Below are positions 1-7,386 of a stretch of DNA of 64,000 nt, in pieces. Position 1 is the stretch's first letter. Each line of letters starts with the position of its first letter. A model generated the notes under the pieces. It was not told the origin of the DNA, ran no database searches, and saw nothing but the letters and a program-made list of their open reading frames with translations. A program made the translations under genes and the position numbers. Origin of the DNA: CG2-30-58-95 sp964618215 (lineage in GTDB: Bacteria; Chloroflexota; Anaerolineae; Anaerolineales; Villigracilaceae); the NCBI GenBank assembly GCA_964618215.1, contig CAZTZE010000022.1:1-64000 (forward strand). Reading direction: 5' to 3'.

Positions 1-67
1 CAAGTTCGCCATTCGCGAAGGCGGTCTGACCGTCGGCGCCGGCGTCATTACGAAGTTATTGGAATAG
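1..67 (+). CDS. tuf: Elongation factor Tu, C-terminal end (partial)
   Basis: The window opens inside a gene that reads from base 2 through 21 codons to TAG at 65-67. The tail reads FAIREGG then VGAGVITKLLE, which is the characteristic end of EF-Tu domain III. EF-Tu is the GTPase that delivers aminoacyl-tRNA to the ribosomal A site in the cytoplasm. rpsJ starts 7 nt downstream on the same strand, the standard tuf-rpsJ junction of many bacteria, so the two are probably cotranscribed. The rest of the gene lies outside the window. Confidence 0.93.
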   Translation, partial: KFAIREGGLTVGAGVITKLLE

Positions 68-74
68 GTGATTT

Positions 75-383
75 ATGGCGAAGCAGAAAATACGTATCCG
101 CTTGAAGGCGTACGATCATCGCGTTTTGGACCAGTCTGCCAAGCGGATCGTAGAGACCGCTGAACGCAGCGGCGCCCATGTGGTTGGCCCTGTACCCTTG
201 CCAACCAAGAAGGAACGGTTTACAATACGCCGCTCGACTTTCATTGACAAAGACTCGCACGAACACTTTGAGATCCGTACGCACAACCGTCTGATTGATG
301 TCCTCGATCCTGATTCAAAGACGATTGACATGTTGATGCGGCTCAACCTGCCGGCGGGAGTGGATATCGAGATCAAGATTTAG
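75..383 (+). CDS. rpsJ: 30S ribosomal protein S10
   Basis: This 102-residue protein has the usual S10 length. It begins AKQKIRIRLKAYDHRVLD and carries GPVPLPTKKERFTIRRS, the conserved region including the extended loop that packs into the 30S head; S10 is also the NusE partner of NusB in antitermination. The gene follows tuf by 7 nt. After it the operon is interrupted by an unusually long, structured 242-nt spacer before rplC, so S10 expression may be partly uncoupled from the downstream S10 operon. Identification is secure from sequence and context. Confidence 0.97.
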   Translation: MAKQKIRIRLKAYDHRVLDQSAKRIVETAERSGAHVVGPVPLPTKKERFTIRRSTFIDKDSHEHFEIRTHNRLIDVLDPDSKTIDMLMRLNLPAGVDIEIKI

Positions 384-625
384 TTGGGTAGTTAGGTAGT
401 TGGGTAGTTGGGTGGTCGAAACTATAAGACTACGAAACTATAAGACTATAAGACTAAGACTGACAGCACAAGAACGGTTCTGTTCGTAGGCCCCAAGATA
501 ACGAGCGCCGCGGCAGACCGATTGACTGTGCTGCGCGGAGATGATGCAGCCTAAGCCCAGGCTGACAGTCTCGTAGCGCAATTTGACAAATTGCGCAACA
601 CTGTTGATAAAGGAGAAAACCGAGT
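384..625 (+). promoter_or_regulatory. Long structured spacer between rpsJ and rplC, candidate leader
   Basis: A 242-nt gap with no credible gene. Its first part (about 384-460) is made of near-tandem words of the type ttgggtag and actataagact. The second part can fold: 464-470 is complementary to 527-533, and 576-596 is a perfect 9-bp stem with a 3-nt loop just before the rplC ribosome binding site (ggag near 612). Ribosomal operons are often controlled by r-protein binding leaders, normally ahead of rpsJ rather than after it. A leader, attenuator or internal promoter here is an inference. Confidence 0.4.
576..596 (+). promoter_or_regulatory. Perfect 9-bp inverted repeat ahead of rplC
   Basis: gcgcaattt and aaattgcgc pair perfectly around the triloop gac, 29 nt before the rplC ATG. 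No T-run follows, so it is not a typical terminator. It could be an RNA hairpin in a leader or a DNA operator. Confidence 0.45.
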
Positions 626-1255
626 ATGTTGAAAGGGCTGATTGGCAAGAAGATCGGCATGACCCAGATCTTCGATGAGTCCGGTGCGGCAGTACCGGTC
701 ACTCTGATCGAAGCTGGGCCATGTTACATTACACAGGTACGCCTTCCAGAGAAGGAAGGCTACGCAGCGGTTCAACTCGGATTTGGCGAGACGAAGCCCA
801 AGCGTCTGACCGGTGGTCAACTGGGTCACCTCAAGAAGAGTGAAGCGCCTCCGCTGCGTTTTTTGCGCGAGTTCCGCATCAAGCTCTCCGAAATCAAGGT
901 TGGCGATAAGCTCACCGTGGATATGTTTGGCTTGGGTGAGCGGGTGGACGTGATCGGCACCAGCAAGGGCAAGGGCTTTGCGGGTGTGGTCAAGAAGTAC
1001 CACTTCAAGGGCGGTCCGAAGACGCATGGCGCCTCTGACCGTTTGCGCGCGCCTGGTTCGAGTTCTGCGACGACGACTCCGGGGCGCGTGTTTAAGGGCA
1101 CCCGGCGCGCGGGTCATATGGGCAGCGAACGAGTGACCGCTCAGGGTTTGAAAGTTGTGTTGGTGGACGCTGAACGCAATTTGCTCGGAGTGAACGGCGC
1201 GGTACCCGGCTCAAGGGGCAGCCTGGTTATGATCAAAGATGCGCGTAAGCAATAG
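626..1255 (+). CDS. rplC: 50S ribosomal protein L3
   Basis: 209 residues. The N-terminus LKGLIGKKIGMTQIFDE is the L3 signature, and the long internal loop that reaches toward the peptidyl transferase centre is visible around residues 120-170 (KGKGFAGVVKKYHFKGG, then PGRVFKGTRRAGHMG). The glutamine methylated in Escherichia coli L3 is not present at the matching place in this loop. An aggag-type ribosome binding site precedes the ATG. L3 is an early 50S assembly protein that binds 23S rRNA; the gene heads the rplC-rplD-rplW-rplB block after the long spacer. Confidence 0.97.
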   Translation: MLKGLIGKKIGMTQIFDESGAAVPVTLIEAGPCYITQVRLPEKEGYAAVQLGFGETKPKRLTGGQLGHLKKSEAPPLRFLREFRIKLSEIKVGDKLTVDMFGLGERVDVIGTSKGKGFAGVVKKYHFKGGPKTHGASDRLRAPGSSSATTTPGRVFKGTRRAGHMGSERVTAQGLKVVLVDAERNLLGVNGAVPGSRGSLVMIKDARKQ

Positions 1256-1284
1256 CAACGCGGCGTGATGGGAGCATAGGCACT

Positions 1285-1914
1285 ATGAACGTAGATGTAT
1301 ACAACATGCAGGGCGAGAAGGTCAAGAATGTTGACTTACCGGCCGAGATCTTTGAAGCCCCGATTAACGTGGATTTGATGCACCAGGCTTACATCCAGCA
1401 GATGGCGAATGCTCGTCTGGGCACCCACAAGACAAAGACGCGTGCCGAGGTATCCGGCGGAGGTCGAAAGCCGTGGCGTCAAAAGGGCACCGGTCGCGCC
1501 CGACAGGGTTCTACCCGTGCACCGCAGTGGAAAGGCGGCGGCCGCGTTCATACCCCCCGGCCACGCAAGTACACCCAGCACATGCCGCTCAAGATGCGCC
1601 GCGCCGCGTTACGCTCGGCGCTCTCGGCCAAGGCGGCTGAGGCGGGCGTGGTGGTTGTGGATGAGCTTTTCCTGTCTGAGCCGAAGACCCGCCTGATGGC
1701 GCAATCGCTGGGTTTGTTGGTCGGTACCGCCAGCGCCTTGTTGCTGGTCACCGAGAAGGACGCCAATTACGAGGTCATCACTCGCTCGACCAACAATATC
1801 CCGGATGCCAAGGTGTTAATGGCAAATTACCTGAATATCCGCGATATTCTTGGTTACGATAAACTCGTCATGCCGCTCAAGGCATTAGACGTGTTGAAGG
1901 CTTATCTGGTATAG
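1285..1914 (+). CDS. rplD: 50S ribosomal protein L4
   Basis: 209 residues. The basic extended loop GGGRKPWRQKGTGRARQG followed by PQWKGGGRVHTPRPR lines the peptide exit tunnel in L4 and identifies the family. In E. coli L4 also represses its own S10 operon by binding the leader RNA; whether the spacer at 384-625 serves that purpose here is unknown. The gene follows rplC by 29 nt and precedes rplW by 9 nt, with an aggag-like site at 1914-1918 serving rplW. Confidence 0.97.
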   Translation: MNVDVYNMQGEKVKNVDLPAEIFEAPINVDLMHQAYIQQMANARLGTHKTKTRAEVSGGGRKPWRQKGTGRARQGSTRAPQWKGGGRVHTPRPRKYTQHMPLKMRRAALRSALSAKAAEAGVVVVDELFLSEPKTRLMAQSLGLLVGTASALLLVTEKDANYEVITRSTNNIPDAKVLMANYLNIRDILGYDKLVMPLKALDVLKAYLV

Positions 1915-1923
1915 GAGGCCGGC

Positions 1924-2226
1924 ATGACGACGATCTATGATGTACTCCGCCGCCCGCTGGTTACTGAGAAGTCGAATTTCCAGTCTGGCAAGCTTCACCA
2001 GTACACCTTCGAGGTGGCCGGCCAGGCCACCAAGACGCTGGTGAAGGATGCCATTGAATCGCTGTTCGACGTAACGGTAGTGCGCGTAAATATCCTCAAT
2101 ACAGCCCCCAAACGCAGCCGCCGCGCTCGCAGCCGCCGTTTGCTGGTGCGTTCTTCGGGGATCAAGAAAGCGATCATCACCCTTAAAGAGGGTGATACAC
2201 TTCCGATCTATGAAGGGGTGCAGTAA
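1924..2226 (+). CDS. rplW: 50S ribosomal protein L23
   Basis: 100 residues, the normal L23 length. The start TTIYDVLRRPLVTEKS is the family signature and VVRVNILNTAPKRSRR lies in the rRNA-binding loop. L23 sits at the tunnel exit, where it docks trigger factor and SRP. The stop codon shares one base with the rplB start (TAATG), which indicates translational coupling. Confidence 0.96.
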   Translation: MTTIYDVLRRPLVTEKSNFQSGKLHQYTFEVAGQATKTLVKDAIESLFDVTVVRVNILNTAPKRSRRARSRRLLVRSSGIKKAIITLKEGDTLPIYEGVQ

Positions 2227-3062
2227 TGGCTGTCAAGAAATATAAACCGGTAACACCCGGTCAAAGGGGGATGACCGGCTACAGCTTTGATGAAATCACC
2301 AAGAGCACGCCTGAACGCAGCTTGCTGATTGCGCCGCGCAGACATGGCGGTCGCAATGTGCATGGACGCATCACAGTGCGCCATCGCGGCGGCGGCCAGC
2401 GCCGCTTGATCCGTGTGGTGGATTTCAAGCGTGGGAAGCAAGGAATCCCAGCCAAGGTGGCGGCAATCGAATACGATCCAAACCGCACGGCGCGCTTGGC
2501 CCTGCTGTACTTTGTGGATGGAGAAAAACGTTACATTATCGCTCCTGTAGGCCTGAAAGTAGGCGACATGGTCGTCTCCGGCCCGCAGGCCGAAATCCGC
2601 CCCGGCAATAGCCTGCCGTTGGCAAGCATTCCGGTTGGCACAATGGTGCACAATATTGAGTTGACGGCTGGCAAAGGCGGTCAGATGGTGCGCTCGGCAG
2701 GCAGTGCGGCGCAGTTGCTGGCGAAAGAGGGTGAGTATGCCCATCTCCGCCTGCCCTCGGGTGAGGTGCGTCTGGTTCGCCAGGCCTGCTACGCGACCAT
2801 TGGCCAGGTCGGCAATCTGGAGCATAGCAACATTAAACTGGGCAAGGCTGGACGCAAACGCCATATGGGCATCCGCCCGACGGTGCGCGGAACCGCCATG
2901 AGCCCGCGCGATCATCCGCATGGCGGTGGCGAAGGTCGCCAGCCGATCGGTATGCCAGGTCCGAAAAGCCCGTGGGGTAAACCCACACGCGGTAAGAAGA
3001 CCCGCCTTAACAAGCGGACGAATAAATTCATCGTGCGCCGCCGCAGCAAATCCAAGCGCTAA
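2226..3062 (+). CDS. rplB: 50S ribosomal protein L2
   Basis: 278 residues, full length. MAVKKYKPVTPGQRGM opens the protein, the RNA-binding core includes HGRITVRHRGGGQRR, and DHPHGGGEGRQPIGMPGP carries the conserved histidine loop near the peptidyl transferase centre. L2 is needed for subunit association and peptide bond formation. The gene overlaps rplW by one base and is followed by rpsS after 28 nt. Confidence 0.98.
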   Translation: MAVKKYKPVTPGQRGMTGYSFDEITKSTPERSLLIAPRRHGGRNVHGRITVRHRGGGQRRLIRVVDFKRGKQGIPAKVAAIEYDPNRTARLALLYFVDGEKRYIIAPVGLKVGDMVVSGPQAEIRPGNSLPLASIPVGTMVHNIELTAGKGGQMVRSAGSAAQLLAKEGEYAHLRLPSGEVRLVRQACYATIGQVGNLEHSNIKLGKAGRKRHMGIRPTVRGTAMSPRDHPHGGGEGRQPIGMPGPKSPWGKPTRGKKTRLNKRTNKFIVRRRSKSKR

Positions 3063-3090
3063 GACGTTAGAGTAAGCGAGGAACGAAGAT

Positions 3091-3372
3091 ATGTCTCGAT
3101 CGTTGAAAAAAGGGCCTTACATTGACCCGAAACTCTTGAAGAAAATTGAAGCGATGAACCAGCGCAGCGAGAAGAAAGTTATCCGCACCTGGAGCCGGGC
3201 GAGCGTCATCTTCCCCCAAATGGTGGGGCACACGATCGCAGTTCACGACGGTCGTCGCCACGTGCCGATTTACATCACGGAGAACATGGTCGGCCATCGC
3301 CTGGGTGAATTCGCGCCGACGCGCATGTTCCGTGGGCATGTGACTTCTGAGAAGTCAACCAAGGCCGCCTAG
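3091..3372 (+). CDS. rpsS: 30S ribosomal protein S19
   Basis: 93 residues. SRSLKKGPYIDPKLLKKI at the start and GHRLGEFAPTRMFRGH near the C-terminus are typical of S19, which forms a complex with S13 in the head of the 30S subunit. A gaggaacgaag stretch precedes the ATG as ribosome binding site. It sits between rplB and rplV as in nearly all bacteria. Confidence 0.97.
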   Translation: MSRSLKKGPYIDPKLLKKIEAMNQRSEKKVIRTWSRASVIFPQMVGHTIAVHDGRRHVPIYITENMVGHRLGEFAPTRMFRGHVTSEKSTKAA

Positions 3373-3382
3373 GAGTTTTAAG

Positions 3383-3751
3383 ATGGCTCATGATATTCGC
3401 GCTCAATTAAAGTTTCTTTCAATCTCCGCGCAGAAGGTACGTCTGGTGATTGATGTGGTCCGCGGCAAGGATGCCAGTACCGCGTTGGAAGTGTTACGTT
3501 TCATGCCCCAGCGTGCGGCCCATCCGGTGTCGAAATTGTTGGCTTCTGCCGTTGCCAATGCCGAAGAGAACTTCGGCGTCAGCCGCGATGACCTGTACGT
3601 TGAAAAAATCTTTGCCGATGAAGCCCCCACTCGCAAGTGGCGTCGCTTCGGCGCACGCGGTCGCCTCAAGCCGATCTTACGCCGTTCGTCACACGTCACG
3701 GTGGTATTGCGCGAGCGTGAAGCCGCCCAAGCAGCAAGGAAAGGACGCTAA
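3383..3751 (+). CDS. rplV: 50S ribosomal protein L22
   Basis: 122 residues. ISAQKVRLVIDVVRGKD near the N-terminus and FADEAPTRKWRRFGARGR, the basic beta-hairpin that narrows the exit tunnel, identify L22. A taggag site just upstream (3371-3376) serves the ATG. The C-terminus (EREAAQAARKGR) is slightly extended. The stop codon lies at the first base of a perfect hairpin that separates this gene from rpsC. Confidence 0.96.
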   Translation: MAHDIRAQLKFLSISAQKVRLVIDVVRGKDASTALEVLRFMPQRAAHPVSKLLASAVANAEENFGVSRDDLYVEKIFADEAPTRKWRRFGARGRLKPILRRSSHVTVVLREREAAQAARKGR

Positions 3752-3772
3752 TGGTAGCCAGTAGGCTACCAT
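3751..3772 (+). promoter_or_regulatory. Perfect 9-bp hairpin between rplV and rpsC
   Basis: atggtagcc and ggctaccat form a perfect stem around the loop agta, beginning at the rplV stop and ending directly before the rpsC ribosome binding site (aaggaga). No T-run follows. Its right arm, gtaggctaccat, recurs at 14116-14127 in the rpsD-rpoA spacer. It may modulate rpsC translation or mark an RNA processing site; function is inferred. Confidence 0.45.
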
Positions 3773-3783
3773 AAGGAGAAATT

Positions 3784-4461
3784 ATGGGTCGTAAAGTTCA
3801 TCCGATTGGTTTTCGTCTGAGTGTAACCCGGGGTTGGCAGGGTCGTTGGTTTGCTGAAGGTGAGCAGTATCGAGAACAGCTCCGGCAGGATTTTGCCATT
3901 CGTAACCTGATCTACCGTGAAGCCGGTCGCGCGGGCGTCTCGCGCATAGAAGTGGAGCGTTACCCCGGTAAAGTAAAAGTGACTGTCAATACAGCCAAGC
4001 CCGGCATTCTGATCGGCCGCAAGGGCGAAGGCGTAAAGAAGATCCGTCAGAGCTTGGAGGCGCTGGCGGGCAAGAAGATTGATCTCGACATTAAAGAGAT
4101 CAAGACCCCGGATATTGACGCTTTTCTGGTGGCGCGCAACATTGCTGACCAGCTTGAGCGCCGCATCAGCTACCGCCGCGCGATGAAGCGCGCAATCCAG
4201 CAAGCCATGCGCCAGGGCGCTGAAGGCATCAAGATCGAGGTCGCTGGCCGCTTGAGCGGTGCGGAAATGGCGCGCAGCGTATGGCTGCGGGATGGGCGTG
4301 TCCCACTGCAGACCTTGCGCGCGGACATTGATTTCGCCCGCGCCGAAGCCACCACGACCTATGGACAGATCGGCGTCAAGGTGTGGGTCTACAAGGGCGA
4401 GATGCAGGCCGAGGTCGAAGACAAAGTCGAGACGACCGAAGGCGTGTACGTTAGTGCATAG
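3784..4461 (+). CDS. rpsC: 30S ribosomal protein S3
   Basis: 225 residues. It begins GRKVHPIGFRLSVTRGW, has a type II KH domain with GILIGRKGEGVKKIRQ at about residues 73-90, and ends with the S3 C-terminal domain containing AGRLSGAEMARS. S3 forms part of the mRNA entry channel and contributes to helicase activity of the ribosome. An aaggaga site lies 5 nt before the ATG, immediately after the hairpin at 3751-3772. Confidence 0.97.
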   Translation: MGRKVHPIGFRLSVTRGWQGRWFAEGEQYREQLRQDFAIRNLIYREAGRAGVSRIEVERYPGKVKVTVNTAKPGILIGRKGEGVKKIRQSLEALAGKKIDLDIKEIKTPDIDAFLVARNIADQLERRISYRRAMKRAIQQAMRQGAEGIKIEVAGRLSGAEMARSVWLRDGRVPLQTLRADIDFARAEATTTYGQIGVKVWVYKGEMQAEVEDKVETTEGVYVSA

Positions 4462-4531
4462 AGAATAAAGAGTAGAGAATAGTGGGTGTAAAAAGCCCGG
4501 ACTAGTCTCTAATCTCTACTCTCTAATCTCT
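4460..4531 (+). repeat. Low-complexity inverted repeat in the rpsC-rplP spacer
   Basis: An agagaataaagagtagaga-type arm (4460-4482) is nearly the reverse complement of the right arm around 4506-4531, with 4 mismatches in 24 positions by eye. The 87-nt spacer therefore folds into a long hairpin inside an operon that normally has almost no gap here. It belongs to a set of similar spacer structures listed under findings. Confidence 0.6.
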
Positions 4532-4548
4532 TAGAAGAGGTTGTTGCT

Positions 4549-4980
4549 ATGTTAATGCCAAAACGTGTAAAGTGGCGCAAGCAGATGCGTGGTCGCATGA
4601 AGGGCAAGGAATCACGCGGCACCGAGATCAGCTTCGGCGATTATGGCCTTCAGGCGTTGGAGCCTGGCTGGGTCACCGCCCGGCAGATCGAGGCAGCCCG
4701 GCGAGCCATTGTGCGTTCTATGAAGCGCCGCGGGAAAGTCTGGATCCGCATTTTCCCGGATAAGCCCTATACCCAGAAACCCCCGGAAACTCGCATGGGT
4801 AAGGGTAAAGGTAACGTGGAATACTGGGTTGCCGTGGTCAAACCGGGGCGTGTAATTTTTGAAATCAGCGGCTTGACTGAGGAAGCAGCCCAGGATGCCT
4901 TGAACCTGGCCCGGCATAAATTCTCGATCAAAACCAAGGTCATAACCCGTCTTGATCTGGTTGCAGGAGAGCAGGCATGA
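4549..4980 (+). CDS. rplP: 50S ribosomal protein L16
   Basis: 143 residues. LMPKRVKWRKQMRGRMKG and the MGKGKGNVEYWVAVVKPG segment are diagnostic of L16, which helps position A-site tRNA. The annotated ATG at 4549 follows an agaagagg site; a second ATG two codons in is possible. The TGA stop overlaps the rpmC start by 4 nt (ATGA), so L16 and L29 are translationally coupled. Confidence 0.97.
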   Translation: MLMPKRVKWRKQMRGRMKGKESRGTEISFGDYGLQALEPGWVTARQIEAARRAIVRSMKRRGKVWIRIFPDKPYTQKPPETRMGKGKGNVEYWVAVVKPGRVIFEISGLTEEAAQDALNLARHKFSIKTKVITRLDLVAGEQA

Positions 4981-5189
4981 AGCCGGAAGAAATCCGCAAA
5001 TTGTCTTCGGAAGAGATCGTGGTCAAACTTTCAGATAGCCGCGAAGAGCTGATGAAATTCCGCTTCCAGCAGGTGTCAGGCCAGTTGACTGATACCAGCC
5101 GCATGCGCCTCATGCGTCGCGATATCGCGCGCCTGGAAACTATTCTCAAGGAACGCGCTGGAGCGGCTGTTCAGGAAGGTGAAGCATGA
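4977..5189 (+). CDS. rpmC: 50S ribosomal protein L29
   Basis: 70 residues, helical and charged. KPEEIRKLSSEEIVVKL and LREL-like spacing followed by RMRLMRRDIARLETIL match L29, a small protein at the tunnel exit near L23. It overlaps rplP by 4 nt upstream and rpsQ by 4 nt downstream, so three consecutive genes are joined by ATGA overlaps. Confidence 0.95.
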   Translation: MKPEEIRKLSSEEIVVKLSDSREELMKFRFQQVSGQLTDTSRMRLMRRDIARLETILKERAGAAVQEGEA

Positions 5190-5458
5190 ATCAACGTCGT
5201 CGTATGACTGGTTTCGTAACCAGTAATAAAATGACCAAGACTGTAGTGGTCGAAATTACCCGGACTTTTCAGCACCCTCTCTACCGTAAGGTCGTTCATT
5301 CGAGCAAGCGCGTCAAAGCGCACGATGAACTGGGCTGCCAGATTGGTGATCGGGTTCAGATTGTGGAGAGCCGTCCCATCTCGCGCGACAAGCGTTGGGT
5401 TGTGGAAACCATTCTCAAGCACGAGATCCGCTCGGTTGATACTGTGGTAGAGGTGTAG
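5186..5458 (+). CDS. rpsQ: 30S ribosomal protein S17
   Basis: 90 residues with an OB fold. RRRMTGFVTSNKMTKTVVV is the conserved first part, followed by HPLYRKVVHSSKRVKAHDE and GDRVQIVESRPISRDKRW, all characteristic of S17, an early 16S-rRNA-binding protein. The start overlaps the rpmC stop by 4 nt and rplN begins 2 nt after its stop. Confidence 0.97.
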   Translation: MNQRRRMTGFVTSNKMTKTVVVEITRTFQHPLYRKVVHSSKRVKAHDELGCQIGDRVQIVESRPISRDKRWVVETILKHEIRSVDTVVEV

Positions 5459-5460
5459 CC

Positions 5461-5832
5461 ATGATCCAGCAAGAAACTCGTCTTAAAGTTGCCGATAATA
5501 CCGGCGCCCGCGAGCTGCTGGTCATTCACATAATGGGCGGTTCCACCCGTCATTATGGCAGCATCGGTGATATCGTGGTGGCCACGGTGAAGTCGGCCAC
5601 ACCGCAGGGGGCGGTGAAAAAGAGCGAGATCGTTAAAGCCGTGATCGTCCGCTGCGCCAAAGAATATCGCCGCGAAGACGGTTCATATATCCGCTTTGAC
5701 GATAACGCCGCCGTAATTCTGGATGCCGATGGTCATAACCCCAGGGGCAGCCGCATCTTCGGGCCGGTGGCGCGTGAGTTGCGCGAAAAAGGCTTTATGA
5801 AGATTGTTTCACTGGCCCCGGAAGTTCTTTAG
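5461..5832 (+). CDS. rplN: 50S ribosomal protein L14
   Basis: 123 residues, the nearly invariant L14 length. MIQQETRLKVADNTGARE is the signature N-terminus, and RIFGPVARELREKGFMKI the C-terminal part. L14 contacts 16S rRNA across the subunit interface and binds the silencing factor RsfS. The spacing of 2 nt to rpsQ suggests coupling. Confidence 0.98.
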   Translation: MIQQETRLKVADNTGARELLVIHIMGGSTRHYGSIGDIVVATVKSATPQGAVKKSEIVKAVIVRCAKEYRREDGSYIRFDDNAAVILDADGHNPRGSRIFGPVARELREKGFMKIVSLAPEVL

Positions 5833-5854
5833 GCCGCGGATGCAGGAGTGAAGG

Positions 5855-6184
5855 ATGAGAGTCAAGATTCGTAAAAGTGATACCGTTGAAATAATCAGTG
5901 GACGCCTGGAAGAAAAGGGCAAACGCGGCGAGGTGATTAAAGTGTTGCCGGATGACCATCGCGTGGTCGTTTCGGGTATCAACATCCGCACCAAGCATCA
6001 GCGCCAGGTACAGACCAAGGGTCGCACAATCAATCCTGGTCGTATCAAGTTCGAGGCTCCGCTGGATATATCCAACGTCATGTTGGTCTGCCCAAAATGC
6101 AACACGCCTGTCCGGGTCAGTGTCCATCGCGATGAAAGCGGTTCCCACCGCGTCTGTAAAAAGTGCCAGGCGATGATTGACTAA
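5855..6184 (+). CDS. rplX: 50S ribosomal protein L24 with C-terminal zinc ribbon
   Basis: 109 residues. The N-terminal KOW-type beta barrel is seen in VKIRKSDTVEIISGRLEEKG and GEVIKVLPDDHRVVVSGI. The C-terminal third has CPKC (about residue 76) and CKKC (about residue 102), a two-pair zinc ribbon found in many but not all bacterial L24 proteins. L24 initiates 50S assembly at the 5' end of 23S rRNA. An aggag-type site precedes the ATG. Confidence 0.96.
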   Translation: MRVKIRKSDTVEIISGRLEEKGKRGEVIKVLPDDHRVVVSGINIRTKHQRQVQTKGRTINPGRIKFEAPLDISNVMLVCPKCNTPVRVSVHRDESGSHRVCKKCQAMID

Positions 6185-6205
6185 GCCCGCGGGAGCATCG
6201 AGATT

Positions 6206-6751
6206 ATGAATAATCTAAGAGAAAAGTACCTGAAGGAAATCATCCCGGCGCTGATGAAGGCATTCGATTTCAAGAATGTAATGCAGGCGCCGCGCATTGA
6301 AAAAGTAGTGCTGAATATTGGTTTGGGCGAGGCGATGGATAATGCCAAGGCTCTCGAAGCGGCTGTCTCAGACCTGACCCAGATCACCGGTCAGAAGCCG
6401 ATCATGACCAAAGCGCGCAAGAGCATTGCCAACTTCAAGCTGCGCGAAGGGCGCATCATTGGCAGCAAGGTGACCCTGCGCGGCGCGCGCATGTGGTTCT
6501 TCCTCGATCGCCTGATTAACATCGCCCTGCCGCGCGTGCGCGACTTTCGGGGCGTCTCGCCGGATGCTTTTGACGGGCGCGGCAATTACACCCTCGGCCT
6601 GCGTGACCAACTGGTTTTTCCGGAGATCGAGTACGACAAGATTGATAAGCTAAGAGGCCTGGAAGTCACGATTGTCACCACGGCCAGAACTGATGACCAT
6701 GCACGCTTGCTGCTGCAACTGCTTGGGATGCCGTTTAGGAAGGAAGCGTAA
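6206..6751 (+). CDS. rplE: 50S ribosomal protein L5
   Basis: 181 residues, the usual length. Family motifs include NVMQAPRIEKVVLNIGLGEA, GQKPIMTKARKSIANFKLRE and the P-site loop region, followed by FRGVSPDAFDGRGNYTLG and FPEIEYDKID. L5 binds 5S rRNA and contacts P-site tRNA and S13. rpsN follows after 3 nt. Confidence 0.97.
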   Translation: MNNLREKYLKEIIPALMKAFDFKNVMQAPRIEKVVLNIGLGEAMDNAKALEAAVSDLTQITGQKPIMTKARKSIANFKLREGRIIGSKVTLRGARMWFFLDRLINIALPRVRDFRGVSPDAFDGRGNYTLGLRDQLVFPEIEYDKIDKLRGLEVTIVTTARTDDHARLLLQLLGMPFRKEA

Positions 6752-6754
6752 GCT

Positions 6755-6937
6755 ATGGCGAAGACTTGTATGCAATTTCGTGAGCTGCGACGAAAATATC
6801 CGCACCGCGTGCGCAATCGCTGCACCCTCTGCGGACGCCCACGTGGATTTATCCGACGGTTCGGATTGTGCCGGATTTGCTTCCGCGAATTGACATTGGA
6901 AGGTAAGATCCCCGGCGTTATCAAGGCTTCTTGGTAA
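6755..6937 (+). CDS. rpsN: 30S ribosomal protein S14, zinc type
   Basis: 60 residues, the short zinc-binding form (also named rpsZ). Two CxxC pairs are visible, CTLC and CRIC, separated by GRPRGFIRRFGL. The zinc-independent long form of S14 lacks these. The protein sits in the 30S head. An aggaagcg stretch overlapping the rplE end provides the ribosome binding site. Confidence 0.96.
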   Translation: MAKTCMQFRELRRKYPHRVRNRCTLCGRPRGFIRRFGLCRICFRELTLEGKIPGVIKASW

Positions 6938-6955
6938 GCGGGTGGAGGTGAAAGC

Positions 6956-7369
6956 ATGAACTTATCTGATCCTATTGCTGATATGCTGACGCGCGTCCGC
7001 AATGCGGTTATGAGTGGGCAGGCATTGACGGCTATGCCTCACTCCAAGGTCAAGGTAGAGATTGCCAAGATCTTGAAGGAAGAAGGATATCTGGAGAGCT
7101 TTGATGTAGCCGAGGGTGAAAAACCCGGCCAGAAAATTCTTCGGCTGCGCATCAAGTACATCGGCGAACGCCGTGAACGCCGACCGGTCATAACCAATCT
7201 GCAACGTGTCAGTCGTCCGGGCCGGCGCGTATACACCAAGAAGCAGGATATCCCCTGGGTGCTTTCGGGCATCGGCGTTGCCATTATGTCCACGCCCAAA
7301 GGGATCATGACCGGCCATCGCGCCCGCCAACTTGGTGTGGGCGGTGAAATTCTTTGTAAAGTTTGGTGA
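6956..7369 (+). CDS. rpsH: 30S ribosomal protein S8
   Basis: 137 residues. NLSDPIADMLTRVRNAV at the start and MSTPKGIMTGHRARQLGVGG at the C-terminus are diagnostic of S8, which binds the central domain of 16S rRNA. In E. coli S8 represses the spc operon at the rplE start; no such site was identified here. The gene has a ggtggaggtg site and precedes rplF by 17 nt. Confidence 0.97.
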   Translation: MNLSDPIADMLTRVRNAVMSGQALTAMPHSKVKVEIAKILKEEGYLESFDVAEGEKPGQKILRLRIKYIGERRERRPVITNLQRVSRPGRRVYTKKQDIPWVLSGIGVAIMSTPKGIMTGHRARQLGVGGEILCKVW

Positions 7370-7386
7370 GACGGGAGGTTTGAACT

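Noticed and set aside
2208..2921. 237-codon minus-strand frame over rplB
   Set aside because: Shadow of a strongly conserved ribosomal gene with no recognisable product.
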